NCBI GenBank assembly: GCA_047975215.1
Contig: JBKEDD010000005.1
Location: 186,001 to 250,000, forward strand
Length of the DNA: 64,000 nt
Origin: JAGRMG01 sp047975215
GTDB taxonomy: Bacteria; Pseudomonadota; Alphaproteobacteria; Rhodobacterales; Rhodobacteraceae
Reading direction: 5' to 3'
In this document: one piece after another, positions 17,205-27,900 of the stretch
Numbering within the stretch: position 1 is the stretch's first letter
Layout: every line of letters begins with the position of its first letter
Notes under the pieces: generated by a model
The model's input: the letters and a program-made list of their open reading frames with translations, nothing else
The model's database searches: none
What the model was told of the DNA's origin: nothing
Translations under genes and position numbers: made by a program

Positions 17205-17467
17205 ACGATGGCGGCGGAACCGCCGCCGCCCTCGATGCGAAATTGTCCGTTTGAGTGGCGCAATCGCCGGCAATCGTCGGCTTTGTCCATGATCCCGGTT
17301 CAGTGCCGCCCGAATAACAGAATTGAATTTCCTTTATTTTCAGAATGCTGCGTAAGATGAAAGAAAATACTCCGATGCCCGCGCTATTTTCGCGGCCGGT
17401 GCTGGGATAGCCCCTTGGATTGGTGTGGCGGGCTGATAGCAACGACGAAGTGTCGTTTGGTCGGACT
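17205..17467 (+). other. AT-richer leader region upstream of the polyketide synthase
   Basis: 263 bases without a gene. The segment 17318-17375 is clearly AT-richer than the surroundings and is the likely promoter region of the long PKS operon. No confident -35/-10 pair or operator was found. A TTG at 17420 extends the PKS frame but lacks a ribosome site. Confidence 0.4.
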
Positions 17468-20400
17468 ATGATGGCGTGCAAGCGCGAGTATCAGAATGAG
17501 GATGTCGCGGTTGTCGGCATGGCGGTGTCGTTGCCCGGCGCGGCAACGCCCGCAGCTTTCTGGGACAACCTGAAATCCGGTGTCGAATCGATCCGCCGCC
17601 TGGATGAACCTGCGCTGATCGGCGCCGGCGTCCGGCCGGATCTGATTGCCGACCCGAACTATGTTCCGGCGGCGGCGATGCTGGAGGGCTACGCCGATTT
17701 CGATGCCGAGTTCTTCGGTTTCAGCCCCAGGGAAGCCGCAATTCTCGACCCTCAGCACCGCAAGTTCCTGGAAGTGGCCTGGCAGGCGATGGAAGACGCC
17801 GCCCACCCGCCGGAAACCATGCCGGGCAATATCGGCGTCTTTGCCGGTTGCGGCATGGGCAGCTACTTTTATTTCAACGTCTGCACGAACCCCGGGCTGG
17901 TCGACGACGTGGGCATGTTCCTGCTGCGCCATACCGGCAACGACAAGGATTTCCTTGCCACCCGCGTCAGCCATGTGTTCGATCTGAAGGGGCCGTCGGT
18001 CAACATCCAGACCGCCTGTTCGACCTCGCTGGTGGCGGTGCATTACGCCTGCAAGGCGCTGCGCGAGGGCGAATGCGACATGGCGCTGGCCGGCGGCGTG
18101 ACCATCGAACTGCCCCAGGGGCACGGCTATCTCTACAAGCCCAACGAAGTCCTCAGCCCGGACGGCCATTGCCACGCATTCGACCACCGCGCCCGAGGCA
18201 CGGTGTTCGGGTCCGGCGCGGGAGCGGTCGCGCTCAGGCGGCTGTCAGACGCGGTGGCGGATGGCGATCACATATGGGCGGTCATCAAGGGCAGCGCGGT
18301 CAACAACGACGGCGCCGCCAAGGCCGGGTATCTCGCCCCTTCGGTCGACGGTCAGGCCGAGGCCGTGGCGATGGCGCTGTCGGCGGCGGGGGCTTCCGCC
18401 GACAGCGTCGATTATGTGGAGTGTCACGGCACGGGCACCTACCTGGGCGATCCGATCGAGGTGGCGGCGCTGACGCAGGCGTTCGGCCGCGAGACGGACG
18501 AGACCGGGTTCTGCCGCATCGGCTCGGTCAAGACCAATATCGGCCATCTCGACACCGCCGCCGGTATCGCCGGGCTGGTCAAGACCGCGCTGGCGCTGCA
18601 TCACCGGCAGATCCCGCCAAGCCTGGGATACGAGGCGCCCAACCCGGCCATCGACTTTGACAGCGGCCCGTTTCGCGTCAACGACCGCCTGGTTGACTGG
18701 CAATCGCGCAAGGGGCCGCGGCGCGCTGGCATCAACGCGCTGGGGGTCGGCGGCACCAATGCCCATGCGGTGCTGCAGGAAGCACCCGAACGCGGCACGT
18801 CGGACATGCCGGACTTCCCGTTCCAGATCCTCTGTCTTTCGGGACGGTCCAGGAAGGCGCTTGACGCCAACGGGCAGGCGCTGGCGGCGTATCTGCGCGC
18901 GCATCCCGACCTGCCGCTGGCCGATGTCGCCTATACGCTGAAACATGGCCGGCGCGGATTCGAGAAACGCCGCGTGCTGGTGGCCGAAACCACCCGGGAG
19001 GCCGCCGACCTGCTTGAGGCGGGCGATCCGCAGAGGGTGTTCACCCATGACCGCCTGGGGGCGAATCCCGAAGTCGTCTTCATGTTCCCGGGCGGCGGTG
19101 CGCAATACCCGGACATGGCGCGCGATCTTTATGAGACCGAACCGGTTTTCGCCGAATGGATGGATCGCGGGCTTGATCACCTGCAACAGCGGCTGGATTA
19201 CGACATTCGCGCGCTGTGGCTGCCCGACCCGGACATGCGCGCCGACGCCGCGCGCGCGCTGACGCGCCCCTCGGTGCAATTGCCGCTGATCATGATCGTC
19301 GAATACGCGCTGGCGCAGTTGTGGATCGGCTGGGGTGTGCGGCCCGCCGCGATGGTCGGGCATTCCATGGGCGAGAATACCGCCGCCTGTCTGGCCGGGG
19401 TGATGGGTTTTGAAGATTGCATCGACCTTGTGCTGCTGCGCGGGCGGCTGTTCGATACCGTACCGGCGGGCGGAATGCTGAGTATTTCTCTACCGCTGGA
19501 GGACGTGCGCGAGATCATCGGTGACGATCTGGATATCGCCAGCGTCAACGCGCCGGGGCTGACCGCCGTGTCGGGGCCGCAGGCGGCGCTGGACCGGGTG
19601 TCGGCGTTGCTGGGCGATCGCGACATCGACCACCAGCGCATCCCGATCGACATAGCCGCGCATTCGCGGATGCTGGACCCGATTCTCGAGGAATACCGCG
19701 CCTTCCTGACCTCCATCCCGCTGAAGGCGCCGCAACTGCCGGTTCTGTCGAACCGGACGGGCGCGGTGCTGGCGGCCGAACAGGCGACCGATCCGGGCTA
19801 TTGGGTCGAACAGTTGCGCAATACGGTGCATTTCGCCGACTGCATCGCCACCCTTTCGGCGGATCAGGGGCGGGTCTATCTCGAGGTCGGGCCGGGCCAG
19901 GCACTGAGCGCCCTTGCCCGGATGCACCCGAACGTGGCGCAGGGGCAGGTTCTGGCAAGCTTGCGCCACCCCGATCAGGATACCGACGACGACGCCTATT
20001 TCTTCGGCGTGATCGGGCGGCTCTGGGCCTGCGGGGTCGAGGCCGACTGGGCCCAGGTCTGGGGCGGGGGCAAACGTCACCGGCTTTCCCTGCCGGCCTA
20101 TGCGTTCCAGCGCAGCCGCTATTTCATCGAACCCGGCAAGCCGGCCATGGCGGATCTGGCCGAGGCGCCGTTGCGGCGCGATGACGACCTGTCGGCCTGG
20201 GGCTGGCGCCCGGCCTGGAACCCGCGATTGGCCCAGTGCGACCCGGACCTTGCGGCCGATCCGGGGCTTGAGTCGCATACATGGCTGTTCTTCGAGGACG
20301 ATACAGGTATAGCAAAGGGCGTTGCTGATCGGCTGGAAGGGGCCGGTCATACCGTCACCCGCGTCCGCCCGGGAGATACCTATGCGCAGCTTTCCGAAAG

Positions 20401-23400
20401 CCGCTATGTGCTGTCGCCCGAACAGGGGCGCGAGGGCTATGAACGCCTGATCGCCGATCTGGCCGCTTCGGGGCGTCTGCCCGGCCGGATCGCGCATTTC
20501 TGGCTGGTGACGGCGGGCGAACAGTTCCGCCCCGGCAGCAGTTTTCACGACCGCAACATGGAACAGGGGTTCTTCAGCCTGATGGCGCTGGCACAGGCGC
20601 TTGGCGGGGCGGACCTGCCCGGCCCGCTTCACCTGAGCGTGATAACCAGCGGCGCGGCACAGGTGGGCGACGAGCCGCTGCCCTACCCGGAAAAGGCGAC
20701 GGTTGCGGGGCCGGTGGGGGTCATACCGCATGAAATGCCGGGCATCACGGTGTCGTCGGTGGATATCGAACAGCCGCGCCAGCCGGCCGCCGCCGGGCTG
20801 TTTGTGCGGCGTCGCCGGCAAGAAAGCGGGGCTGACGATGCCCTGGCCGCCGGCCTTGTGGAAGACCTGCTGGCGCCGCCCGCGAATATCGTCGCCGCGC
20901 GGCGTGGCGCCCGGCGTTTCGAACTGGGCTACAAACCCGTGGCCCTGGCCGACGCGTGTGACCGCCCGGCGTTCCGCGACGGCGGCACCTATCTGATTAC
21001 CGGCGGCTTCGGCGGCATCGGACTGACCGTCGCCGCCGATCTGATGCAGCGCCACGGCGCCAATGTCGTGCTGCTGTCGCGCGACGAACTGCCGCCGCGT
21101 GAACGCTGGAGGCGCCTCGTGAAGACGCGCGCCCCTTCCGACCGCGCGGTTCGTCGCATCCGGGCGTTGCAGGCCCTTGAGGCGCTGGGCAAGGGTACCG
21201 TGATGGCGGTTGCGGCCGATGTGACGAATATCGACAGGATGCGCGCGGCCGTGGCCGAGGCCGAGCGCCGGTTCGGCAAGCTGAACGGAGTGATCCACGC
21301 CGCGGGCGATATCGCCGACGGCCCGATCCTGAGCAAGACACAGGCCGACATCCAGCAGGTCTTTGCCCCCAAGATCAGCGGTTTGCGTGTGCTGGACGCA
21401 TTGTTCCCGGATGGCACGCTCGATCTGATGGTGCTGTTCTCGTCGACATCCACGGCGACGCGACCGGCGGGCCAGATCGACTATGTCGCGGCCAACGAGT
21501 ACCTCAATGCCTGGGCACGCTCGCGCCGCGGCGCGGCAACGCGGGTCTGCGCCATAAACTGGGGCGTTTGGGCCGGGGTCGGAATGGCCGCCGATGCGAT
21601 GGCCGCGCGCCAGGGCGGCGACGGGCCGGTCGAACTTGAACCCGCCGATCAGCCGCTGCTGGGAATGACCGGCTGGGATGGCGACGGCAACCGGCTGTTC
21701 CTGTCCCGCCATGCCGCCCGCGATCTCTGGGTGCTGGACGATCACCGCACCATCGCGGGACAGGCGCTGATGCCGGGGACCGGCTTCATCGAACTTGCGG
21801 CGCAGGCGCTGAAGGCGCTTGGCGTCGGTGATTCCTACGAGATCCGGAACCTGTATTTCTTCCGTCCCCTGATGGTCGAAGATTCGACGGCACGCGACGT
21901 TGTGGTACGCCTGGAAACCAACGATGCGGGCTTTGTCTTCACCGTCCACAGCCTTGCCGGAACCGGCTATGTCCTGAACGCGCAGGCCGATCTGGTGCTG
22001 CGCAGCGGAAAGGCTGCTCCGACGCCGCTGGACCTGACGGCCATTGCCGCGCGTTGCGGCCCTGCCGTCAACGCCGATTGTGGCGATGTGTTGCATTCGC
22101 CGCAAGAGGCGCATCTGCGCTTTGGCCCGCGCTGGCAGGTTCTGCGCCAGTTCGCGATGGGCGACGGCGAGGGGCTGGCGGTGCTGAAACTGCCCCCCGA
22201 TGCGCTTGGCGATGCCAAGGCAGGGTACCGGCTGCATCCCGGGCTGCTCGACCTCGCGACCGGCTGGGCGGTGCAGCTTGACGCCTCCTACACGCCCGAA
22301 CATCTCTGGGTACCCGTATCCTACGGCTCGATCCGCGTGCACGCGCCGCTGCCCGCCGAGATTCGCAGTTGGGTCAGGCTGAGTTCCATGTCCGACCCGG
22401 TCGACGGGTTTGCCGAATTCAACGTGATCCTGACCGATGCCGGCGGCCGCATACTTGCCGAGATATCGCGCTTTGCGATGAAGCGCATGGAAACCGGGCT
22501 GGACTTCACGACTCTTGCCAGCCCGGATACGGATGCCGCCGCATTGGGGCTGGTGGCGCGCGGCCCTGACACGCCCCTGTCGGACGATGAAAAACGGCTG
22601 CATCGCAATATCGGCGAGGGCATCCGTGCCGACGAGGGCGCAGAGGCGCTGCGCCGCGCGTTGGGGGCGGGCCTGCCGCAAGTGGTGGTCAGTTCGCTGA
22701 ACCTGCCGGCGCTGATCGCGCAGGCCGATCATGTATCGGCTGCCGCGCCCGGTACAGAGCCGGGCTTTGACCGGCCGGAACTCGATACCGAATTCGTGGA
22801 GCCGCGCAGCGAGCTGGAACGGCTGCTGGCAGGGTATTTCGCTTCGCTTCTCGGTGTTGCGCGGGTCGGGATCGAGGACAGCTTTTTCGACCTCGGCGGC
22901 CATTCCCTGATCGCGGTGCGCCTGTTCGCCCGCATCCGGCAGGCACTCGATGTGGACCTCCCCATTTCGGTTCTGTTCGAGGCACCCAACGTGGCGGCCC
23001 TGGCGGCGCTGGTCGCGGCGCGCACCGGGTCCGGTGGTGCCGGCCCGCAGACCGGTGCCGACGCGGCGCCGGCCGCGCCCGCCTTCAAGCATCTGGTGGC
23101 GCTGCATCAGGGCGCGGCGGGGGCGAAGACACCGTTGTTTCTGGTTGCCGGCATGTTCGGCAATGTTCTCAATCTGCGTCACCTGGCACTGATGCTGGGC
23201 CGCGAGCGGCCGGTTTACGGGCTCCAGGCGCGCGGCCTGATCGGTGACGAGGCACCGCATCTGTGCATCCGCGAGGCCGCCGCCGACTACATCGCGGAAC
23301 TGCGCGGCGTGCAGCCGCACGGCCCATACCTGCTGGGCGGGTTTTCGGGGGGCGGCATCACCGCCTATGAAATGGCGCGCCAGCTGGAGGCCGCGGGCGA

Positions 23401-23953
23401 ACAGGTGTCGTTGCTGGCGTTGCTCGATACACCGCTGCCGGTGCGCCCGCCGCTTGCGCGGCGCGACAAGGCACTGATCAAGCTGCATGAATTCCGCCGC
23501 AAGGGCCTGGGCTTTCTGTCGGAATGGGCCGCCAACCGTGTGCGCTGGGAAGTCGAAAAGCGTCGCGGCGAGGTGGCGGTTGCGGCCGGCGCCGCGCCCG
23601 AATTCAACAACCGGCGCATCGAAGCGGCGTTCCGCCATGCCGTCGCGGGGTATGATCCGCAGACCTGGAGCGGGCCGCTGGTTCTGTTCCGTCCGCCGCT
23701 CGACCGGCACTGGAAGGTTTCGGGCGGCCGGTGGGTCAGTGCCGAACGCGAATATGTTTATCCCGACAACGCCTGGACCGCCCATGCCCCGCAGATCCGG
23801 GTGATCGAAGTGTCGGGCGATCATGACAGCATGGTGCTGGTGCCCAATGTCAGCGTGCTGAGCGAACGGCTGAAGGCATGTATGGACCGGGCCGAGACCT
23901 GTCCGGACGACCACCGGTCCGGCGACTTGCCCGGCGTTACGGCGGCTGAGTGA
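17468..23953 (+). CDS. Type I modular polyketide synthase, KS-AT-KR-DH-ACP-TE
   Basis: 2161 residues; numbering is from the ATG at 17468 (ATG at 17471 also possible; the frame is open to a TTG at 17420). The ketosynthase (about 10-440) has the full triad C184 in TACSTS, H320 in ECHGTGT and H360 in TNIGHLD. The acyltransferase (about 530-830) has catalytic S633 in GHSMGE and AAHS in the specificity loop, which is not diagnostic. After a structural half-domain, a ketoreductase (about 1165-1395) has GGFGGIG and an intact Ser/Tyr/Asn set (LFSSTST, IDYVAANEY). The dehydratase (about 1415-1675) follows rather than precedes the KR. Its first motif HRTIAGQALMP is one residue longer than the usual HxxxGxxxxP. 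A carrier domain with S1813 (GGHSL) and a thioesterase with S1960 (GFSGGG) and H2119 end the protein. Predicted: one extension/reduction/dehydration round on a supplied acyl starter, then TE release. It is followed immediately by a GT2 and the NRPS gene, probably one operon. Confidence 0.93.
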   Translation: MMACKREYQNEDVAVVGMAVSLPGAATPAAFWDNLKSGVESIRRLDEPALIGAGVRPDLIADPNYVPAAAMLEGYADFDAEFFGFSPREAAILDPQHRKFLEVAWQAMEDAAHPPETMPGNIGVFAGCGMGSYFYFNVCTNPGLVDDVGMFLLRHTGNDKDFLATRVSHVFDLKGPSVNIQTACSTSLVAVHYACKALREGECDMALAGGVTIELPQGHGYLYKPNEVLSPDGHCHAFDHRARGTVFGSGAGAVALRRLSDAVADGDHIWAVIKGSAVNNDGAAKAGYLAPSVDGQAEAVAMALSAAGASADSVDYVECHGTGTYLGDPIEVAALTQAFGRETDETGFCRIGSVKTNIGHLDTAAGIAGLVKTALALHHRQIPPSLGYEAPNPAIDFDSGPFRVNDRLVDWQSRKGPRRAGINALGVGGTNAHAVLQEAPERGTSDMPDFPFQILCLSGRSRKALDANGQALAAYLRAHPDLPLADVAYTLKHGRRGFEKRRVLVAETTREAADLLEAGDPQRVFTHDRLGANPEVVFMFPGGGAQYPDMARDLYETEPVFAEWMDRGLDHLQQRLDYDIRALWLPDPDMRADAARALTRPSVQLPLIMIVEYALAQLWIGWGVRPAAMVGHSMGENTAACLAGVMGFEDCIDLVLLRGRLFDTVPAGGMLSISLPLEDVREIIGDDLDIASVNAPGLTAVSGPQAALDRVSALLGDRDIDHQRIPIDIAAHSRMLDPILEEYRAFLTSIPLKAPQLPVLSNRTGAVLAAEQATDPGYWVEQLRNTVHFADCIATLSADQGRVYLEVGPGQALSALARMHPNVAQGQVLASLRHPDQDTDDDAYFFGVIGRLWACGVEADWAQVWGGGKRHRLSLPAYAFQRSRYFIEPGKPAMADLAEAPLRRDDDLSAWGWRPAWNPRLAQCDPDLAADPGLESHTWLFFEDDTGIAKGVADRLEGAGHTVTRVRPGDTYAQLSESRYVLSPEQGREGYERLIADLAASGRLPGRIAHFWLVTAGEQFRPGSSFHDRNMEQGFFSLMALAQALGGADLPGPLHLSVITSGAAQVGDEPLPYPEKATVAGPVGVIPHEMPGITVSSVDIEQPRQPAAAGLFVRRRRQESGADDALAAGLVEDLLAPPANIVAARRGARRFELGYKPVALADACDRPAFRDGGTYLITGGFGGIGLTVAADLMQRHGANVVLLSRDELPPRERWRRLVKTRAPSDRAVRRIRALQALEALGKGTVMAVAADVTNIDRMRAAVAEAERRFGKLNGVIHAAGDIADGPILSKTQADIQQVFAPKISGLRVLDALFPDGTLDLMVLFSSTSTATRPAGQIDYVAANEYLNAWARSRRGAATRVCAINWGVWAGVGMAADAMAARQGGDGPVELEPADQPLLGMTGWDGDGNRLFLSRHAARDLWVLDDHRTIAGQALMPGTGFIELAAQALKALGVGDSYEIRNLYFFRPLMVEDSTARDVVVRLETNDAGFVFTVHSLAGTGYVLNAQADLVLRSGKAAPTPLDLTAIAARCGPAVNADCGDVLHSPQEAHLRFGPRWQVLRQFAMGDGEGLAVLKLPPDALGDAKAGYRLHPGLLDLATGWAVQLDASYTPEHLWVPVSYGSIRVHAPLPAEIRSWVRLSSMSDPVDGFAEFNVILTDAGGRILAEISRFAMKRMETGLDFTTLASPDTDAAALGLVARGPDTPLSDDEKRLHRNIGEGIRADEGAEALRRALGAGLPQVVVSSLNLPALIAQADHVSAAAPGTEPGFDRPELDTEFVEPRSELERLLAGYFASLLGVARVGIEDSFFDLGGHSLIAVRLFARIRQALDVDLPISVLFEAPNVAALAALVAARTGSGGAGPQTGADAAPAAPAFKHLVALHQGAAGAKTPLFLVAGMFGNVLNLRHLALMLGRERPVYGLQARGLIGDEAPHLCIREAAADYIAELRGVQPHGPYLLGGFSGGGITAYEMARQLEAAGEQVSLLALLDTPLPVRPPLARRDKALIKLHEFRRKGLGFLSEWAANRVRWEVEKRRGEVAVAAGAAPEFNNRRIEAAFRHAVAGYDPQTWSGPLVLFRPPLDRHWKVSGGRWVSAEREYVYPDNAWTAHAPQIRVIEVSGDHDSMVLVPNVSVLSERLKACMDRAETCPDDHRSGDLPGVTAAE

Positions 23954-23958
23954 TCCCC

Positions 23959-24966
23959 ATGACAGACGCCAGCATTCTGACCATCATCCTGAACTTCCGC
24001 ACCCCGGATCTGACTCTGAAGGCGGCGGGCGCCGCGCTGCGGGCGATGGAGGGATTGCGCGGCGAGGTCCTGATCGTCGACAACGGGTCGGGCGACGGAT
24101 CGTTTCGCGCCATTGTCCAGGCCGCGAAGGCCCGTGGCTGGATCGGTGGCGGCCGTCTGCGGGTGGTGGAAAGCGGCCGCAACGGCGGCTTTGGCGCGGG
24201 CATGAATTTCGCTATCCGCTGCGGCCTTTCGACGGGTGCGGCACCTGATTTCTACTATCTGCTGAATTCCGATGCCGTCCCCGAACCCGACGCGATCAGG
24301 CATTTGCGCGACTTTCTGCTTGAACATCCGCGCGCGGGCATCGCCGGGAGCCATGTGCACGGTGTCGACGGCACGCCGCATCAGACGGCGTTCCGCTTTC
24401 CCACCATCGCCGGCGAATTCGAGGGTGCCGCCCATACCGGCGCGATCACCCGGCTGCTGGCGCGATCGGTCGTGACCATGCCGAACCCCGAACACGCCAG
24501 CCCGGTAGAGTGGACCGCCGGTGTCAGCCTGTTGCTGCGCCGCGCGATGCTCGAGCGGATCGGCGGCTTTGACGAGACGTTCTTTCTGTATTTCGAGGAA
24601 ACCGACCTGTGCCTGCGCGCCGCACGCGCGGGCTGGGAAACGCATTATCTGCCGCACAGCACGGTGGCACATGTCGGGTCGGCCTCGACCGGGGCGCAGA
24701 AATGGGCCCGGACCCCGACCTACTGGTTCGATTCGCGGCTGCACTATTTCGTCAAGAATCACGGTGCGTTCTATGCTGCGATGGCCACCTTGGCATGGGT
24801 GACGGGCGGAATCCTGTGGAAGACCCGCCAGGTTCTGACGGGCAAGCCCAACCGCAACCCCAGGGGGTTCATGACTGACATGATCGCGCATGACCTGCGC
24901 GCCCTGTTTCGCCGCCCCGCCGCGCCGACACATCTTGCCAATCCCCTAGCGGAGGACAGACGATGA
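23959..24966 (+). CDS. Glycosyltransferase family 2, rhamnosyltransferase-like
   Basis: 335 residues of the WbbL/RfbF type. The GT-A core shows ILTIILNFRTPDLTLKA, EVLIVDNGSGDGSF, GRNGGFGAGMNFAI and the DxD-equivalent LLNSDAVPEPD. The family-typical VEWTAGVSLLLRRAML and GGFDETFFLYFEETDLCLRA precede a C-terminal tail with a weak hydrophobic helix. A GTG nine bases earlier overlaps the PKS stop (GTGA) and could be a coupled start. The TGA overlaps the NRPS ATG by four bases. Its position between PKS and NRPS genes suggests that it glycosylates the assembly-line product or that the product decorates a glycan. Neither is shown by sequence. Confidence 0.9.
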   Translation: MTDASILTIILNFRTPDLTLKAAGAALRAMEGLRGEVLIVDNGSGDGSFRAIVQAAKARGWIGGGRLRVVESGRNGGFGAGMNFAIRCGLSTGAAPDFYYLLNSDAVPEPDAIRHLRDFLLEHPRAGIAGSHVHGVDGTPHQTAFRFPTIAGEFEGAAHTGAITRLLARSVVTMPNPEHASPVEWTAGVSLLLRRAMLERIGGFDETFFLYFEETDLCLRAARAGWETHYLPHSTVAHVGSASTGAQKWARTPTYWFDSRLHYFVKNHGAFYAAMATLAWVTGGILWKTRQVLTGKPNRNPRGFMTDMIAHDLRALFRRPAAPTHLANPLAEDRR

Positions 24967-27900
24967 CCCGTTTCAACTGTGCCCTGATCGGCGATGAATC
25001 GCTCCTGATCGGATGCGGCGACACCCTGATCGAGCGTGGCCACGACATTCTCGCGGTGGTTTCGGGCAATGCCGATATCGCCCGATGGGCCACGGGCAAG
25101 GGGCTGCGCGTTCTGGACGGGGCAGGCAGGCTGGCCGAACATTTCCGCCCCGGCGAAATCGACTGGCTGCTGTCCATCGCCAACCTGTCGTTGATTCCCG
25201 ACACGGTGCTTGCGCTGGCGGGAAAGGGCGCGGTCAACTTCCACGACGGCCCGCTGCCCCGTCACGCAGGACTAAACGCGCCGGCCTGGGCGCTGATGGC
25301 AGGCGAAAGCCGCTTTGGCGTCAGTTGGCACGTCATCGAGGGCGGCACGGACGAGGGCGATATCGTCGCGCAGGCCGGGTTCGACATCGCCGCCGACGAA
25401 ACCGCGTTCTCGCTCAACTCGAAATGCTACGCTGCGGGGCTGGAGACCTTTGGCGATGTCATGGCTGGCCTGGAATCCGGCGCACCGCCACGCGCGAAAC
25501 AGGATCTGACGCTGCGCACCTATCACGCCCGCGACGCCCGCCCGGGCGCGGCGGGGCGGTTGAATTTCGGGCGCGATGCCGGGGCGCTCGCGGCACAGGT
25601 GCGGGGGCTGGATTTCGGCGGCTATTGGAATCCTCTGTGCGCGGCCAAGATCGAGGCACGGGGCCGGGTGATCCTGGTTCGTCATGCCGTGCGCGGCGAG
25701 AGCGTACCGGGCGCCGCACCCGGTACGGTCGTGGACCGCGACCCCAGCGGGATCGTCGTTGCCACCGCCGCAGGAACGCTCAAGCTGCGCGGGTTCAGTG
25801 ACAGTGGCGGGGCCGCGCTCGACATTGCTGATTTCGTAAGCCCGGGCGATGTTCTGGCAAGCCCGGATTCGCGCATGTCCGCCCGGCTGAGCGCCGCCAT
25901 CGGGCGCAGCCTTAAGGCAGAGCCCCATTGGCGCCATGCCCTGCAGGCGATGCGTCCGGTGCCGGTGCCGCTGGCATCGGCGCAAACCGGCGGGTCAGGC
26001 TGGCAGAGCCGCGAACTCGACCTTCCCGCCGGGCTGGATGAGCCCGCCAGCATTGCCGCCGTTCTGGCATGGGCGCTGCGGGGTTGCGGCGAAGAGTTGG
26101 CCGATATCGCCCTCACCGATGCCGCCATTACCGGCGCCGCGCAGGCGGTGCCGGGATATCTCGGCCGCTGGGTGCCGTTGCAGGCGCGCGGCGGGCAGAC
26201 GCTGGCGGCGACCTGCGAGCGGATTGCCGGCGAACTGGCGCGCATCACCGAATACGGCGGTTTCGCCAGCGACCTGATGGCGCGCGATCCCCGGATCGTT
26301 CGCACCGAAACGCCCGGCCTCGGGCTTGCACTGGACGGCGCGGCGCCGATCCCGGGAACCTGCTGCACCGTCGCGCTGGCCGCCGGTACCGCCACCCTGC
26401 ATTTTGATCGTGCGAGACTGGACGACGCCGCCGCCTCCTTGCTGACGGATCGTCTGCTAGCCGCGCTGGACGCCGTGGCGCAGGGCGATCATGGTGAGCG
26501 CCCGCTTGGCGATTTGCCCGTCATGCCGCGGGCCGAGCGTGCCATGATCCTGTCCGACTGGAACCGCACGGCCCGCGACTACGACCGCGACCAGACCTTG
26601 CATGGCGCCTTCGAGGCCCAGGCCGCCCGGACCCCGGACGCCACCGCACTGGTGTTCGAGACCGTCGCGCTCAGCTATGGCGAACTCAACGCGCGGGCCA
26701 ATGCGCTGGCCTCGCGGCTGCGGGCGCTGGGGGTGGCACCCGGGGTGCAGGTCGGGCTTTATGTCGCGCGCTCGCCCGATCTGCTGGTTGGCGCGCTGGC
26801 TATCCTCAAGGCGGGCGGTGCATACGTACCGCTGGATCCCGCCTATCCCGCCGAACGGATCGCGCATTTCATCACCGACAGCGACACCCGGGTCATCGTC
26901 ACCCAGGAGGCGCTGAAAGATGCGCTGCCCCGGACCGGCGCCGAGGTATTGACGATCCGCCGCGATCAGCGGGCCGCCGATGGTTCGGCCAATGTCGACG
27001 GCGGCGCGACCGCCGACGATCTGGCCTATGTCATCTATACGTCGGGTTCGACAGGCACACCCAAGGGGGTGATGGTCGAACACCGCAACGTCGCCAATTT
27101 CTTTGCCGGCATGGATGATCGCATCGACCATGAAGACGGTGGTGTCTGGCTGGCTGTCACCAGCCTGAATTTCGACATATCGGTGCTGGAACTGTTCTGG
27201 ACTCTGGCGCGCGGTTTCAAGGTGGTGCTGGGCGGCGATGCCAACCGCGCGACGGTGTCGAACGCCCCGTTGCAGGTCAGCGACCGGCCGATCGGTTTCA
27301 ACCTGATGTACTGGGGCAACGATGACGGTGCGGGGCCGAAGAAATACGAACTGCTGCTTGAGGGTGCCAAATTCGCCGATGCGCACGGCTTCAACGCGGT
27401 CTGGACGCCCGAACGTCACTTTCATGCCTTCGGCGGTCCCTACCCGAACCCGGCGGTGACAGGGGCCGCGGTGGCGGCGGTCACGCGCAACCTGGGCGTG
27501 CGTTCGGGCAGCGTGGTCGCGCCGCTGCATCATCCGGCCCGGATCGCCGAGGAATGGGCGATCATCGACAACCTGACCAACGGGCGCGCCGGTCTTGGCA
27601 TTGCCTCGGGCTGGCAGCCAAACGATTTCATCCTGCGCCCCGAGAACACGCCGCCCGACAACAAGCCGGCGATGTACGAGGCCATCGAGATTCTGCGCCG
27701 CCTCTGGCGCGGCGAGGCGGTCGAGTTCCCACGCAAGGACGGCAGCCTGCATCCGGTGATCACGCAGCCCCGCCCGGTGTCGCGCGAATTGCCGATCTGG
27801 GTCACGATTGCCGGTAACCCCGAGACCTGGAAAGAGGCCGGCCAGATCGGCGCCAACGTGCTGACCCACCTTCTTGGCCAGTCCATCGACGAGGTGGCGG

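Noticed and set aside
19490..23914. Very long minus-strand open frame antisense to the PKS
   Set aside because: It is the high-GC antisense shadow of the PKS. Its translation is rich in Arg, His and Gln and shows no domain motif, while the plus strand has every PKS motif.
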